A stretch of DNA of 64,000 nucleotides, taken from contig NC_048541.1 of NCBI RefSeq assembly GCF_902806685.2, positions 2,663,465 to 2,727,464 of the forward strand. The letters run 5' to 3'. A program made the translations under genes and the position numbers. Within the stretch, counting starts at the first letter, position 1. Each line of letters begins with the position of its first letter. The notes under the pieces were generated by a model. That model saw only the letters and a list, made by a program, of their open reading frames with translations. It was not told where the DNA came from and made no database searches. This document shows positions 53,885-64,000 of this stretch, piece by piece. Source of the DNA: Maniola hyperantus (lineage: Eukaryota > Arthropoda > Insecta > Lepidoptera > Nymphalidae).

Positions 53885-54251
53885 CAGGGTGTAACCAGAA
53901 CGCTGGCAAAAACGAAGACAGGTGATAGTACTGATCATCAGTGATATGATAATAATATCACAAAAAAACGCGAAAACAAATTCCTATATTTTGTAAAATT
54001 TCACGATATATTGCAAATAAAACATCCGACTGACGCTAGAGGTCAACATACGTTCCGTGAGTAGGCCACTCGCAGTCAATGCCGCATCGTAGGCGGGGCA
54101 TTGACCTGAGTTTTGCACGCTATGCATTGCGGGTTTGTAAAATACTAAATCAATAAAACTACAAAATGAGCCAAATGGTTATATTGGTATTAGATTCTGT
54201 TTAGGTAGAACAATAACGCTAAGTTTTTGCTAGCGTTCTGGTTACACCCTG
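53885..54251 (-). mobile_element. MITE, family M1, full-length with TA duplication
   Basis: 367 bp. Terminal inverted repeats of 28 bp with one mismatch (CAGGGTGTAACCAGAACG...). TA at 53883-53884 and 54252-54253, as in Tc1/mariner insertions. The interior is the reverse of the copies at 22316 and 52325. No transposase. Confidence 0.9.
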
Positions 54252-54255
54252 TATT

Positions 54256-54860
54256 TCTCGGGTCACGTGACCATGTAAGCCCAGCCTGCCTGTATTGGTA
54301 CAGCCGAAAATAATTTATTATTTGAAAATGAAGGGAAGCAGTCCCGTGAGATTTCGGGCCTCATTAAATGGAGCGCCTGATGTCGAACGACTCCCGACGG
54401 ACGGTCTGCTTCAACTGCCACAAAATATTAGCTACTTAATATAAAACAATAACATTGGTACTGATTCTGATGGCAACAAAATTTTAGAGTATTCGAGCTT
54501 TTTTTTAACACTGTAGAAAAGAACAGGCACAAACTTATTGGTATTTAAAAAAAATCGTGACTTTAGATGCCCGTCTAGAGCATACCTAATACCTATATAC
54601 CTAGTGTTTTTTGTAGAATCAACAATTTTAATTACAAACAAACAATTTTAGTTGTTTGAAATCAATACTTAACTAAAATTTAAAGTCGTTGATTTGAAAT
54701 TCATTTTCTATCCTTTTTTAGCAATATTAAAAGACAAAGATGTAGCTCATACCTACTCTAAAAGTTTAGAGTACGACATCAGAATCGACGCCAAATTATC
54801 GCATATCATCCAGGTTTCTAATGTGAATATTTTATAACTAATCCATACACATACATAGTC
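54256..54860. other. Unassigned sequence with a 12-bp E-box palindrome
   Basis: GGTCACGTGACC at 54261-54272 is a palindrome containing CACGTG. Whether it binds a bHLH factor is unknown. No gene. Confidence 0.4.
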
Positions 54861-54863
54861 ATA

Positions 54864-54963
54864 CAGAAATGAGGAGATCCGTAGGAGAACCACAGTAACC
54901 GACTTAGCTCAACGGGTTGCGACTTGCGAAGCTGAAGTGGCAATGCGCAAGGCACATAGTTTG
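54864..54963 (+). mobile_element. RTE coding relic
   Basis: CAGAAATGAGGAGATCCGTAG and AACCGACTTAGCTCAACGG match the IRNEEIRR...DIAQRV codons of the 9640 copy, with a small duplication (GCGACTTGCGAAGC). Confidence 0.65.
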
Positions 54964-54999
54964 AAAAAACGGTTAGAACGGTTGGGGATCAAAGCTTTA

Positions 55000-55175
55000 T
55001 CCAGCTGAAAATCAAAATGTTCCCACGAGTTTTCCAAGTAGAGGATATTGCTGGCAGCATCTAGTCTACACTATATATATATTATATAGGCTCCGGAAAA
55101 AATCAAAGATTTTTCACGGGATTTTAAAAAAAAACCTAAATCGACGTGGTCGAAGTCGCGGGCACTAGGAAGTTA
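55000..55175 (+). mobile_element. Two Helitron-like H2 3' fragments
   Basis: First fragment ends GGCAGCATCTAG before T near 55062. The second has AATCAAAGATTTTTCACGGG and ACGTGGTCGAAGTCGCGGGC and lacks CTAG. Confidence 0.5.
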
Positions 55176-55518
55176 TCCGACTCGGTATGTGATTTAAGCT
55201 GTAAGCATTCCGAACTTATTTGATAATAAATCAAAATCTATAACTTACTTAGCTGCTATCTGTAACTTAAAAGCGTGTAATTCAATTAAACATTGAAGTT
55301 GATACATAAATTGAATCAAAGCACTATTATAGATAAATGCAGCTGTCAGTAGACAGCTTACACTGTTGTCGGTGCCCGGACAGGCCCGGACAAACCTCGG
55401 ACGCAAAATTACATGCCCGTAGTAAGTGGAGTGATTGAAATTACCACTGTTTAACTTGTTTGCGTGCGTATATTATTATCAAGTTATTTAATAATAGATA
55501 AAGTATAAGCACAGAAGA

Positions 55519-55663
55519 GCGATCACGTACTCATCCGATCCGAATCTGTGACAATACGGATATAAAAAATATCTACTTCATAATGTTAGCTACCATACAA
55601 ATAGTTCTTTGACAACTTCGGAACGTATTTCACGGACTCGGATCGGATGAGTGCGTGACCGCC
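55519..55663. mobile_element. MITE, family M5, full-length
   Basis: Inverted ends GATCACGTACTCATCCGATC (left) and the complement-type GATCGGATGAGTGCGTGACC (right), extending through CGAATCTGTGACAATACGG. 145 bp, non-coding. Confidence 0.75.
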
Positions 55664-55684
55664 GTAAGGGTCATATGAAGCAGT

Positions 55685-55775
55685 GATAGTCTGACGTCGG
55701 CTTCCTATTCGGGAAATCGGAGGTCAAACCCGGCACGCACTTCTAACTTTTCCGATTTATGTGCGTTAAGACTCG
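55685..55775 (+). mobile_element. SINE S2 fragment
   Basis: GGCTTCCTATTCGGGAAATC, the B-box-like GGTCAAACCCGG and CACGCACTTCTAACTTTTCC. 3'-truncated. Confidence 0.6.
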
Positions 55776-56109
55776 ACACCACTTCTTTCCGTCTCTCTGC
55801 GCTGGCCCTAAGATTTGAAATAAATGTTTTTTTTTCTAATAGCTATTCTTTTCTTTCAGATTTTGAACGTGGGCCGGGCCTTTAACACCAATGAAAGTCT
55901 AAAAGGTAAAATAGTTTTCAATAAATCAAACTCGATATTGCTTATTCGTTATCCTATCAGCAATAACGATTTGTTTTTTTTTATTTTTACTTTCGTATAG
56001 GTACTTACTGTATATTAATTGAAAGTTTTGGATGAGCTTTACCATTTATTAAGGAACTTCACACTAGAATTTTGTTTCATCACAAAATCTCATAAAGTGA
56101 ATAGATCTC

Positions 56110-56625
56110 TCTTTCCAATATTCTAATGCTGCGGGGTGAAATAGAATTCTGTTCCCAATATTCTAATGCTGCGGGGCGAAATGGAATTCTCGGAATTCTG
56201 TTCCCAATATTCTAATGCTCTGGGTAAAATGGACTTCTGTCCCCAATATTCTAATGCTCCGGGTAAAATGGACTTCTGTCGTTAGTACTATGATAATATT
56301 CTGTGCTTCTGTTCCCAATATTCTAATGCTGCGGGGTAAAATTGACTTCTTTTCCCAATATTCTAATGCTCCGGGTAAAAAGGGCTTCTGTTCCCAATAT
56401 TCTTACTCTGTGGCGTAAAATGGACTTCTGTTCCCAATATTCTAATGCTGCGGGGTAAAATGAACTCTAATCCCAATATTTTAAAGCTGCGCGTAAAATG
56501 GACTTCTGTTTCCAAAATTCTAACGGTGGGGGTAAAATGGACTTATGTTCCCAATATGCAAATGCTGTGGGGTAAAATGGACTTATGTTCCCACTATTAT
56601 AATGCTGCGGGGTAAAATAATTATG
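56110..56625. repeat. Minisatellite, about 12 copies of a 39-40-bp unit
   Basis: Unit: TTCCCAATATTCTAATGCTG then CGGGGTAAAATGGACTTCTG, repeated about 12 times with substitutions. Unit 2 has an extra GGAATTCTC-like piece and unit 4 about 30 bp of foreign sequence. The open frame 56215-56418 is a by-product of the repeat. Confidence 0.95.
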
Positions 56626-56885
56626 TGGGAAGGTGTAATTCTTTGCTTAGGTACCTAGATATATCAAAATTGAACAGTGAGGTAAAAGAAACGTTAGTCC
56701 AATACTCAGAAACCTCTCGGTTAGCCTTTTAAGGGCGCCATTAGGCGAGTAATAGAGGTAGCGCACGAAACTAGAAGCTTTAGGCTTAATGCACACTATG
56801 TGAGTTTTTAAAACACAGTACTAGTTCTACTAGAACCTAACTAGTAAGATGTCTATATACACGCGGGCGAACGGGCATCACCTAG

Positions 56886-57133
56886 TCAGTACCCTATAAT
56901 TAATGCGAAAGTGTGTTTGTTTGTTGGTTTGTTGGTTTGTTGGTTTATTGGTTTGTTGGTTTGTCCTTCAATCACGTCGCAACGGTGAAATGGATTGACG
57001 TGATTTTTTGCATGGGTATAGATAAAGACCTGCAGAGTGACATAGGCTACTTTTTATCCCGGAAAATCAAAGAGTTCCCATGGGATTTTTAAAAACCTAA
57101 TTCCACGCGGACGACTTCGCGGGCATCAGCTAG
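56886..57133 (+). mobile_element. Helitron-like element H2, complete
   Basis: TCAGTACCCTATAATTAATG start, a (TTGGTTTG)n block, ATCACGTCGCAACGG, ATCCCGGAAAATCAAAGAG, hairpin CGCGGACGACTTCGCG and CTAG at 57130-57133 before T. Another CTAG end (GGGCATCACCTAG) lies directly upstream at 56885. Confidence 0.8.
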
Positions 57134-57432
57134 TATAATATAAAGACATTCAATAAAATTATAAAGTCAAAATTCTGTCTACAGCTTCTTAACAAACGTC
57201 AATCTTGTCCGTGTGTGTCCTCCGCTTAACCAGTAACAGCCACGTTTCTACCACTTTATAGGTATGCAGATCCTTATCGTATACAGTAGGTTCTGTGCGG
57301 GCCCTTACAAGGTCCAGTATGTCTCTCTCAAGCCGGATCATTCCATAAAACATATCCGCAATTTACAATAAGTAATTTTGATTATTTTGACAAGTTAAAC
57401 TATGATATTCTATACTTTATCCACGAAGAAAA

Positions 57433-57600
57433 TCTAAATATATAAAAGGAAAAGGTGACTGACTGATCTATCAACGCACAGCTCAAACTACTGGCACAGA
57501 ATATCTACTGGACGGATCGGGCTGAAATTTGGCATGCAGATAGCGATTATGGCATCCGCTAAGAAAGGATTTTTGAAAATTCAACCTCTTAGTGTACTGA
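57433..57600 (+). mobile_element. Helitron-like element H1, 3'-truncated
   Basis: A|TCTAAATATATAAAAGG start, then (GACT)n and AGCTCAAACTACTGG with an 18-bp insertion (CACAGAATATCTACTGG). It breaks off after AATTCAACCTCTTAG. Confidence 0.75.
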
Positions 57601-58120
57601 CTTACAAAATTTCGTGAGTTACAGTTAAAACCAATGAACAGTCTCCGATAAAAAAAAAACACAAGCAAAAAATTAACAGTTAAGTAGGTACCTATACGGT
57701 GTAAAGGACCGATACTCAAAACAAACTGAACTAAATAAGTATTAAGTAGAGGGCATTTGCCGTTAATTAGTACTCTGTGCCCGATGTTCTCAGATGAAGA
57801 GATTTTTAAGTCAACGCCCGATGACATTTCTTAATCGTCCCATTGTCCGGTTTCATTTCCGGAAACCAAATTATATAGTTAAGACTTTTGTATATTTAAC
57901 AGCACTAAGTCATGAGTAGGTAGATATCAATATTACAGCTATTTTGTAAGTCACGGAAAACCTACGTAAAAATTAAAAGCAATCTGATTTCAACACTCAT
58001 GGTCTTATGATCAAAAACTCTCCTGCGCAAATCTGATTGTTACCGGAAACTTATGTAAAAAGTCGTGTTTGACCTCTACCGGCTGGCTCAGCGGCTCCTT
58101 GCGACTCGTTTACTATCAAT
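57601..58120. other. Unassigned sequence
   Basis: No repeat or gene recognised. The 114-codon minus-strand frame here overlaps the H1 fragment and is accidental. Confidence 0.4.
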
Positions 58121-58287
58121 TAAGGTGCGTTTCCACTGACGCGGAGTTGGGCGGAATGGTGCGTGTATTTGGCCAATCACATAGTTTCCACTGATGCGGA
58201 GTGGAAATTTCAAGCGCTGTGATTGGCCAATTCACAATCCGCTCCGCTCCACTCCGCCTAGCTCCTCGTCAGTGGAAACGCACTCTT
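58121..58287. mobile_element. MITE, family M6
   Basis: Inverted ends TAAGGTGCGTTTCCACTGAC and GTCAGTGGAAACGCACTCTTA (one small gap), with inner inverted GGCCAATCACA/TGTGATTGGCC. 167 bp. Confidence 0.75.
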
Positions 58288-59639
58288 ATTAAAGGGCAAG
58301 AGTCAGTTTTGCCGGTGGTGGTGCGAGATTCAGTTTTGGCGCCCCGTATACTACCAAGTTTCCGTTTAGGATCTTCCTTTATGACAGCGACAACCCCCAA
58401 CTTTCCAAGTGTCAGTTAAGACTTAAGATTCACAGCAATCTCAGTGCAGTGGGCGGCCTGTCCATTCAGTTTCAGAAGTTATGAGGTGAAACCCTCACAA
58501 CCAGTCGTCGTCGAGATGTTATCGGTGGATTACAAAGCTCATTTCGTCACTAACGGCCTGATAACCGGTTGCGCAATGTACTGGTACACGGTCCACACCT
58601 ACTTTTTGCCTGAATTAATAACCGTTGTATGCACATTACACGCTCGGTCAACAAACCAGTGTTTACGGAATTGCAACTCGATCCGAGTTTACTGTTCCAA
58701 CAAGACGTGACATTAATTGCCGTATTCTTAGTTAAGTTACTGTTAATTAATATTAGGTCTAAACGGTGTTAATTGAATTTAAATTGTTGAGTAGAAATTA
58801 CTTAAATATAATGAAATATTTAATATACAGATAGATATAGGTACCTGAATGGGCAGAACAAATAATGAGGTCTACGATGGCTATCCCCTCATACGAGGGC
58901 AACCATTAGAGAGGAGTAAAGACACATTGTTAAGCGTGCCGCAGCACTGCAGTGACGACCAAAACCGCTGCGCGCTCATAAGAGCGTAGCGGCAAAGAAG
59001 AAGAATGAAATATAGCCATGAAAATATTAATTAAAATTAAATTAATAAAATTAACGTTTGAACCAAAGTCATTCTAATTTTAGTTTCTTAAATATACTTA
59101 GTTGCACAAATTCAATAGGTTAAGGAAGAAGGTCAAAGCCATTTAAATTTTTAAAAAAACACCAATGGTAATTTGTTTCATTTGTACTATATAATTCATG
59201 TAATGGTGAATAACTACTTAATTACGTAAACTTAAAACTAAAGCTGAGTTTGTGTACCAGAATACTACCATAAATTATATGTAAAGTTCGTAAAACTTTG
59301 TTTGTGTGGTTCTAAAATAGCCTCCCCAACTCAGCTCAGCACGCGGAAGATATTATACAAACAGTGTGTTCATTTCCCCGCGCTGTGTTCGCGGTTATTT
59401 CTCATTACCAGCGAGATGATCTCTTGCGTAAGTAGGCGTGAACGCACAGGCGCGAGGAAATTAGAGGAACATCTTCCTTATTATGTTATTCAATGTTCGA
59501 GTTCTAACTTGAGTGAATAACCAATTTGTTTTGAGTTAATGGGTTAAAAGATAGTATAACAGGAGGCATAACCCGTTTACCACTGTAACAGAAAAACAGC
59601 ATTTATTATACTTATTATTTCCGCCGCCCATGAACATTT
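58288..59639. other. Unassigned sequence
   Basis: No domain in the frames at 58444-58710 or 59302-59520. A short GC-rich stretch lies at 58950-59000 (AACCGCTGCGCGCTCATAAG). No repeat recognised. Confidence 0.4.
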
Positions 59640-59795
59640 ACATTTTACAGCACCAGAGAGACCGCTTTTCTAACGATGTTTTCCTTCACCGTAAAAGCAA
59701 GTACTAAATTGTTTAAAACGCAGACAACTCCAAAAGTTTGAGCCTGATTAGGAGGCCGAACGTCTCAACCGCTATACTCTATCCACGGAGAGAAG
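59640..59795 (-). mobile_element. SINE S2, central part
   Basis: Complement of AAGGAAAACATCGTTAG and the CAAACTTTTGGAGTTGTC block, with a head-like stretch (GGATAGAGTATAGCGGTTGA). More diverged than other S2 copies. Confidence 0.6.
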
Positions 59796-59946
59796 TTAGT
59801 ATACTATGGCTCTCGCTGTTACGTCATACAAATGACAGAGACGAAAAACTCAGTGGTCTAGGAGTTGCCAACCAATCTCACTGAGTTTATTTGTGTCTAC
59901 CATTTATATGGAATCATGTAACAGAGAAAGTCCTACTTCTATTAAA

Positions 59947-60016
59947 CTAGCTTATGATCGCGATTACGTCCGTGTGGATTAAATTTCAAACCCCTATTTC
60001 ACCCCCTAGTAGTAAT
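59947..60016 (-). mobile_element. Helitron-like element H1, 3' end fragment
   Basis: CTAG at 59947, CTTATGATCGCGATTACG and AAACCCCTATTTCACCCCC. Confidence 0.65.
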
Positions 60017-60115
60017 AAAATCTAAGTAATGAGATCATTAAAGCGAATTCTTAAAATAAAACCTCGATTAAACTTTTAATAAAATTATTATTATTTCATT
60101 ATTATCATACACACG

Positions 60116-60339
60116 ACTGCCCAAAAAAGGAGTGAGTTTTTTTTTCAGGTCAGGTATGTAACTTTCTTAAATCACCATAACTTCGAAATTCCTGGACAGA
60201 TTTGGATCCCGAGTGACACTGACTATAATTTTTTTGAAAAAATTATCAATATGGTAAGCAGTCCTTTACCCCTTAGGGGGTAAAATAGGGGTTTGAAATT
60301 GGTGTAGTCTGCGTGGAGGAAGTCTCGGACATAAGCTAG
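60116..60339 (+). mobile_element. H1-related Helitron-like element
   Basis: Shares CCCCTTAGGGGGTAAAATAGG, GGTTTGAAATTGGTGTAGTC and ACATAAGCTAG (CTAG 60336-60339, then T) with H1, but the 5' half differs. Confidence 0.55.
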
Positions 60340-60382
60340 TATGCTTATGGCTATAAGAAGAGATTGAATTTACTTACTACTT

Positions 60383-61045
60383 TCAGTAGACATTTCATTG
60401 CTCGTTAGTTGCTTCGAGGTAGAAAAACGTGCTTTTTAGGGTTCCGTACCTCAAAAGGAAAAACGGAACCCTTATAGGATCACTTTGTTGTCTGTCTGTC
60501 TGTCTGTCTGTCTGTCAAGAAACCTACAGGGTACTTCCCTTTGTGACCTAGAATCATTAAATTTGGCAGGTAGGTAGATTTTATAGCTGACATTTGGGGA
60601 AAAATCTGAAAACCGTGAATTTAGGGTTAGATCACACAAAAAAAATTAAATTGTGGTCATGAACTAATAATTAGTATTTTCAACTTTCGAAGTGAGTGAC
60701 TATTTCAAGTGGGATAATATGAAAGATCTTCATCTGTACATTCTAAAACAGATTTTTATTTATTTTTATGCATCATAGTTTTTGAATTATCGTGCAAAAT
60801 GTCGAAAAAATACGACTGTAGTACTGACTCTGACTGACTCGCACATGGCCGGTTTTGTTTTCTATTTTCGTCAAGTTATCGCGCATCATAAAACAAACAG
60901 CAGAAGGTGGTAGGTACAAAATGGAAAGTAAACAGCATCTGCACTCGCCTGCAGGCTGCTTCCATATATCACGGGCTTGAGCTACGTGCGACATTGACAG
61001 TTTGTAATTTATCCCCGCCCATCGAGCTGGAAGATACTGGCTTGA
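60383..61045. repeat. Local duplication, copy 1 (carries an R insertion)
   Basis: CAGTAGACATTTCATTGCTC at the start, resuming after R with GTCAAGTTATCGCGCATCAT, AAAATGGAAAGTAAACAGC and TCCATATATCAC. Copy 2 is at 61515-61745. No ORF. Confidence 0.75.
60438..60860 (-). mobile_element. Repeat family R, complete copy
   Basis: AGGGTTCCGTACCTCAAAAG to CGCACATGGCCGGTTTTG, with (TGTC)n at 60494-60516. Minus strand; near full length. Confidence 0.85.
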
Positions 61046-61159
61046 TTATAAACAATTTTTTTTTTTTTAGAAAAACTTCGGGTTTGAAAAAGCCGCTTCA
61101 GCTGCTCGCGAGATAGAAAACAAATGATATTTTAAATGTAGCTTTTAATATAGACTTAC

Positions 61160-61322
61160 TGCTGAGCCCTGCAACGAAGGAACGAATAGATTTTGGCATG
61201 GATATACATAGTTCAAGAGTTAGAAAGTGACATTAGGCTACTTTATATCTCGAGAAATCAAAGAGTTCCCACTGGATTTTTAAAAACCTAAATCCATGTG
61301 CATGAAGTCGCGCGCATCATCT
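61160..61322 (+). mobile_element. Helitron-like element H2, degenerate
   Basis: GGCATGGATATACATAG, CTCGAGAAATCAAAGAGTTC, CCTAAATCCATGTGCATG, CGCGCATCATCTA. CTAG decayed to CTAT. Confidence 0.6.
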
Positions 61323-61345
61323 ATATAAGAAAGTAGGTATTATAC

Positions 61346-61462
61346 CTACTCTTTATTTGTACCACCACAAGAAGGATTACATAGAAGAACAAAAAACACA
61401 GACAGAAGGAAACAAAAGGCGGCCTTATCGCTAATTAGCGATCTCTACCAGGCAACCTTAAG
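61346..61462 (-). mobile_element. LINE family D, 3' UTR copy
   Basis: Reverse of the 24515 core: GGCGGCCTTATCGCTAATT, the 14-bp palindrome at 61428-61441, and CTCTACCAGGCAACCTTA. The A-rich stretch lies on the left. Confidence 0.7.
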
Positions 61463-61514
61463 AATAGGTACTTGCTTACGCATGTTCTGAGCTTCAATTT
61501 GTACTTATGAACTC

Positions 61515-61745
61515 TCAGTAGACATTTCATTGCTCGGTGGTTGCTTACAGGTAGAAAAACGTGCTTTTTCGGTTTTCTTCAAGTTATCGCGCATCATAAA
61601 ACAAACAGGAGGTAGGTGCTAGGTACAAAATGGAAAGTAAACAACGCATCTGCACTCGCTGGATGCTGCATCCATATATCACTGCGGAGTGAGCTGCGAG
61701 CGACACTGACGTGGCAATTTATCCGCCCTGTTGCCAAGTCAGCGC
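61515..61745. repeat. Local duplication, copy 2 (no full R insertion)
   Basis: CAGTAGACATTTCATTGCTC, GTGCTTTTTCGGTTTTC (junction), TCAAGTTATCGCGCATCAT and TGGAAAGTAAACAACGCATC. Same order as copy 1 without the 423-bp element. Confidence 0.75.
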
Positions 61746-62124
61746 AAACAAGCCGGGAAGATAGGTTTTAGATACTATGGGAATGGGAAAGAAAAGGTTA
61801 TAAAAGTAGATAAATCCTGAAAACGATAAATTCCACAGAATCTATATCCATGGGTACTTTATTATATTATGCGAAATATGTGTCTGTCTGTCTGTCTGCT
61901 AGCTTTGCGCGCCCCGTTAGCTATATGGTCCGTCTTTCTTTCTCTTTCATCGTCATTATCATTTGGATTGATAATAAGAAAATAACTGATAAATAATGTG
62001 TGTAATTTTATTTTTTGAGACTTTCTCTCAACACATCTTTCTTCTGCAGCCACCTCGGCATCCGATTCCGGTTTCGATAAACAAATTAAAAACTCCGGTT
62101 CCGAATTCGGTTCCGGACTCCAAA

Positions 62125-62210
62125 AAAAAAAACGGGCCGAATTGAGAACCACCTCCTGTTTGGAAGACGGTTAAAAAAGGAGGTGGTTCTCAATTCGGCC
62201 CGGTTTTTTT
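62125..62210. repeat. Inverted repeat, about 32-bp arms
   Basis: Arms 62125-62156 and 62179-62210 (CGAATTGAGAACCACCTCC and complement) with one mismatch. The arms belong to the repeat described at 21085. Confidence 0.85.
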
Positions 62211-62649
62211 AAATGTAATGTGTTTTGTAACATACCATCCCTGGACTACCAACAATTTGCTCCAAATAAAAAGGCAAGTGGGTAGAACTTCAGAAGAGTG
62301 CGCGCTGGATTGCTCGTAGCCGTATATCATTGCGCTGTCGACGGCTTCGAGCTATTTGTCTTAGCGCAGCCCGCGACGGCAGGTAAACTTGTTTCCGGTC
62401 TAGACCTAGACATTTTACCTTAGGAACTAAGTTTACAATTAATTATAGAACAGCTCCGTCTCTATTTATTGGCAACGTCTGGATTCCACAGTTTATTTTG
62501 AGTAAAGGCTTTCAATGCCTCTTGCACTCTACAAATATATACACACAGACCACTCACACTCACAGTAGTTTACACCTTGAAATATACAACTTTGAAAAGA
62601 ACACTATTGCAATGTTGCTCGTGAACGGTACGGTACAGTTTTGAAAATA

Positions 62650-62878
62650 ATATAAATATATAAATGGAAAAGGTGACTAACTGACTGATCTATCAACGCA
62701 CAGCTCAAACTACTGGACGGATCGGGCTGAAATTTGTCATGCAGATAGCTATTTAGACGTAAGCATCCGCTAAGTAAGAGTTTTTGAAAATTCAACCCCT
62801 AAGGGGGTGAAATAGGGGTTTGAAATTTGTGTAGTCCACGCGGACGAAGTCGAACGACGAGTCGACGAAATAAGCTAG
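62650..62878 (+). mobile_element. Helitron-like element H1
   Basis: AAATATATAAATGGAAAAGG start, (GACT)n, AGCTCAAACTACTGGACGG, CCCCTAAGGGGGTGAAATAG and CTAG at 62875-62878 before T. The hairpin carries an insertion (GAACGACGAGTCGACG). Confidence 0.75.
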
Positions 62879-63129
62879 TAATTTAACATTTCTTATCGAA
62901 CAACGTTCTCGCAATGTCAATGTCCGCACTCCGCAGTCCCTTATTTCATAATTGCAAACACATAACGGGTCTTAATCAACGTTGGTTAAAGAAGTGCGTG
63001 CTATTGCACACGGTCGAAGTGAAGATTGACGGACTTTTCTAAAGCTAGGTTTATATAAGACGGCAAACGTAAACAATAGCATAGGTCTCCTCTCATAATG
63101 AGAATATTAAATTGCTGAAAGTTAGAAGT

Positions 63130-63738
63130 GTTTGGCTTCACCGTTTTTGTATAGTTTATTAATAAAAATGACGGACAGTTGTAAACCCTATTTTAAGAAA
63201 TATAATATTTTGACCATGCCATGTATATATATTTATGAGACTATCATTTTTATTAAAAAAAACTTGAATTTATATGAAAACCTCAATAGTAAAAGGCATG
63301 TGCTTAAACTGCGACACCCTCCTAGTAGAACCGCTCATTTCTCCAAAAGTTTTTTTTCCACTGGGCCACTCTTGTATAATCACTTGCCCAAATATATAAT
63401 TGAGACGCGAGAACTTCCTTTATTTAAGATAAAATTGAAAAAACTATTGTTAGAAAAGACATATTACTCGATTAATTATTAACTTGTAGAGAAATTTTAG
63501 TTTTATTTAAATTTTTGACATTTGTAACATTATCATTTAAATTTGTATTTTTTTGTGACTAAGTATTTAATGTGACTAATTTTATCAAAACTATGTACAC
63601 GTTATTAGGTATATCATAAGTCATAACATATTGCATGCTGATAGGCAGAATTTGGCTGTACCTTTTTGTTTTGTAATATCTGCACTGTTTACCCATATTC
63701 GCAATAAAGAAATTTGAATTTGAAAAAAAAAAAAAAAA
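63130..63738 (+). pseudogene. LINE C, C-terminal ORF end, 3' UTR and poly-A
   Basis: The frame 63132-63482 reads KPYFKKYNILTMPCIYIYET, then LKLRHPPSRTAHFSKSFF, TGPLLYNHLPKYIIETREL and LKKLLLEKTYYSINY, the C-terminal region of a Jockey/CR1-like LINE ORF2, distinct in sequence from A and B. It ends at the proper position near the stop. The 3' UTR carries AATAAA at about 63705 and an A run (63724-63738). No RT core upstream: a 5'-truncated copy. The first codons of the open frame may lie outside the element. Confidence 0.8.
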
Positions 63739-63739
63739 C

Positions 63740-64000
63740 ACATTATTTTAATATCATCTTAATTACCTTACCTAGCTTCTTCTGTTCAAATATTTGTAAG
63801 GAACCTACCTCTATGTAGCAGCTCTTCTCTTCCGCTTCACTACAAGCCCAAGTAAAAAACCTATTCATGCTATTCCATACAAAATGTATGAACATAATAA
63901 TTTAATAATATGTCTGTCCCCATCCTTAGACGAGGCATGGCACAAAAACTTGAGTATTGAGCTCGTTTCGTCAACGGTGCTTTACTTCTTATGAATGGTC
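63740..64000. other. Unassigned end of the window
   Basis: AT-rich sequence without gene or recognised repeat; the window ends here. Confidence 0.4.

Noticed and set aside
56110..56625. Regular direct repeats resembling a CRISPR array
   Set aside because: Units are contiguous 40-bp minisatellite copies without unique spacers, in a eukaryotic genome.

Overview
This is a eukaryotic nuclear window, AT-rich and almost entirely made of transposable elements and their relics. The repeat types point to an insect, and the combination points to Lepidoptera. It holds short Helitron-like elements ending in CTAG, tRNA-derived SINEs, RTE fragments with GAT-rich tails, Jockey/CR1-like LINEs and a BEL/Pao LTR retrotransposon. 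The order assignment rests on recognising these families by eye, without a database search. I found no convincing host protein-coding exon. The best host candidate is a GC-rich promoter and first-exon-like segment at 8.7-9.03 kb, ending in a good splice-donor sequence. There are no rRNA genes, no functional tRNA genes and no CRISPR array.

Layout. 0-8 kb: SINEs, Helitrons, a DNA-transposon MITE (M2) and RTE fragments, several nested in one another. 8-20 kb: the candidate promoter, an RTE 3' end with a (GAT)n tail, twin long palindromes, and MITEs of families M3, M4 and M5. 20-30 kb: nested SINE/MITE insertions, a 0.35-kb foldback element, a MITE whose right terminal repeat is split by a 170-bp palindrome, LINE 3' ends, and a GC-rich minus-strand retroposon with a 13-bp target duplication. 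31.3-31.7 kb: an almost 400-bp AATC microsatellite. 33.8-34.75 kb: a Helitron-like element interrupted by a solo LTR with a 4-bp target duplication. 36.5-39.9 kb: a LINE (A) interrupted at its stop codon by a younger 5'-truncated LINE (B).

42.04-51.81 kb: an apparently intact 9.77-kb BEL/Pao retrotransposon. It has two 932-bp LTRs with no difference I could find, a 5-bp target duplication, a tRNA-Ala-like primer site, an unusually long 2.3-kb leader with splice-like signals, and one uninterrupted 1867-residue Gag-Pol frame. This is the only clearly intact long coding region in the window and the youngest-looking insertion.

52-64 kb: more MITEs, a 12-copy 40-bp minisatellite (56.1-56.6 kb), a local duplication in which only one copy carries a full repeat insertion, and another LINE 3' end.

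The elements are not a cooperating gene set. What the window records is a layered insertion history: MITE in SINE, LTR in Helitron, LINE in LINE, palindrome in MITE. Names such as M1-M6, S1-S3, H1-H3 and R are labels for families defined inside this window only. Edges of degenerate copies are approximate to about 10-20 bp.
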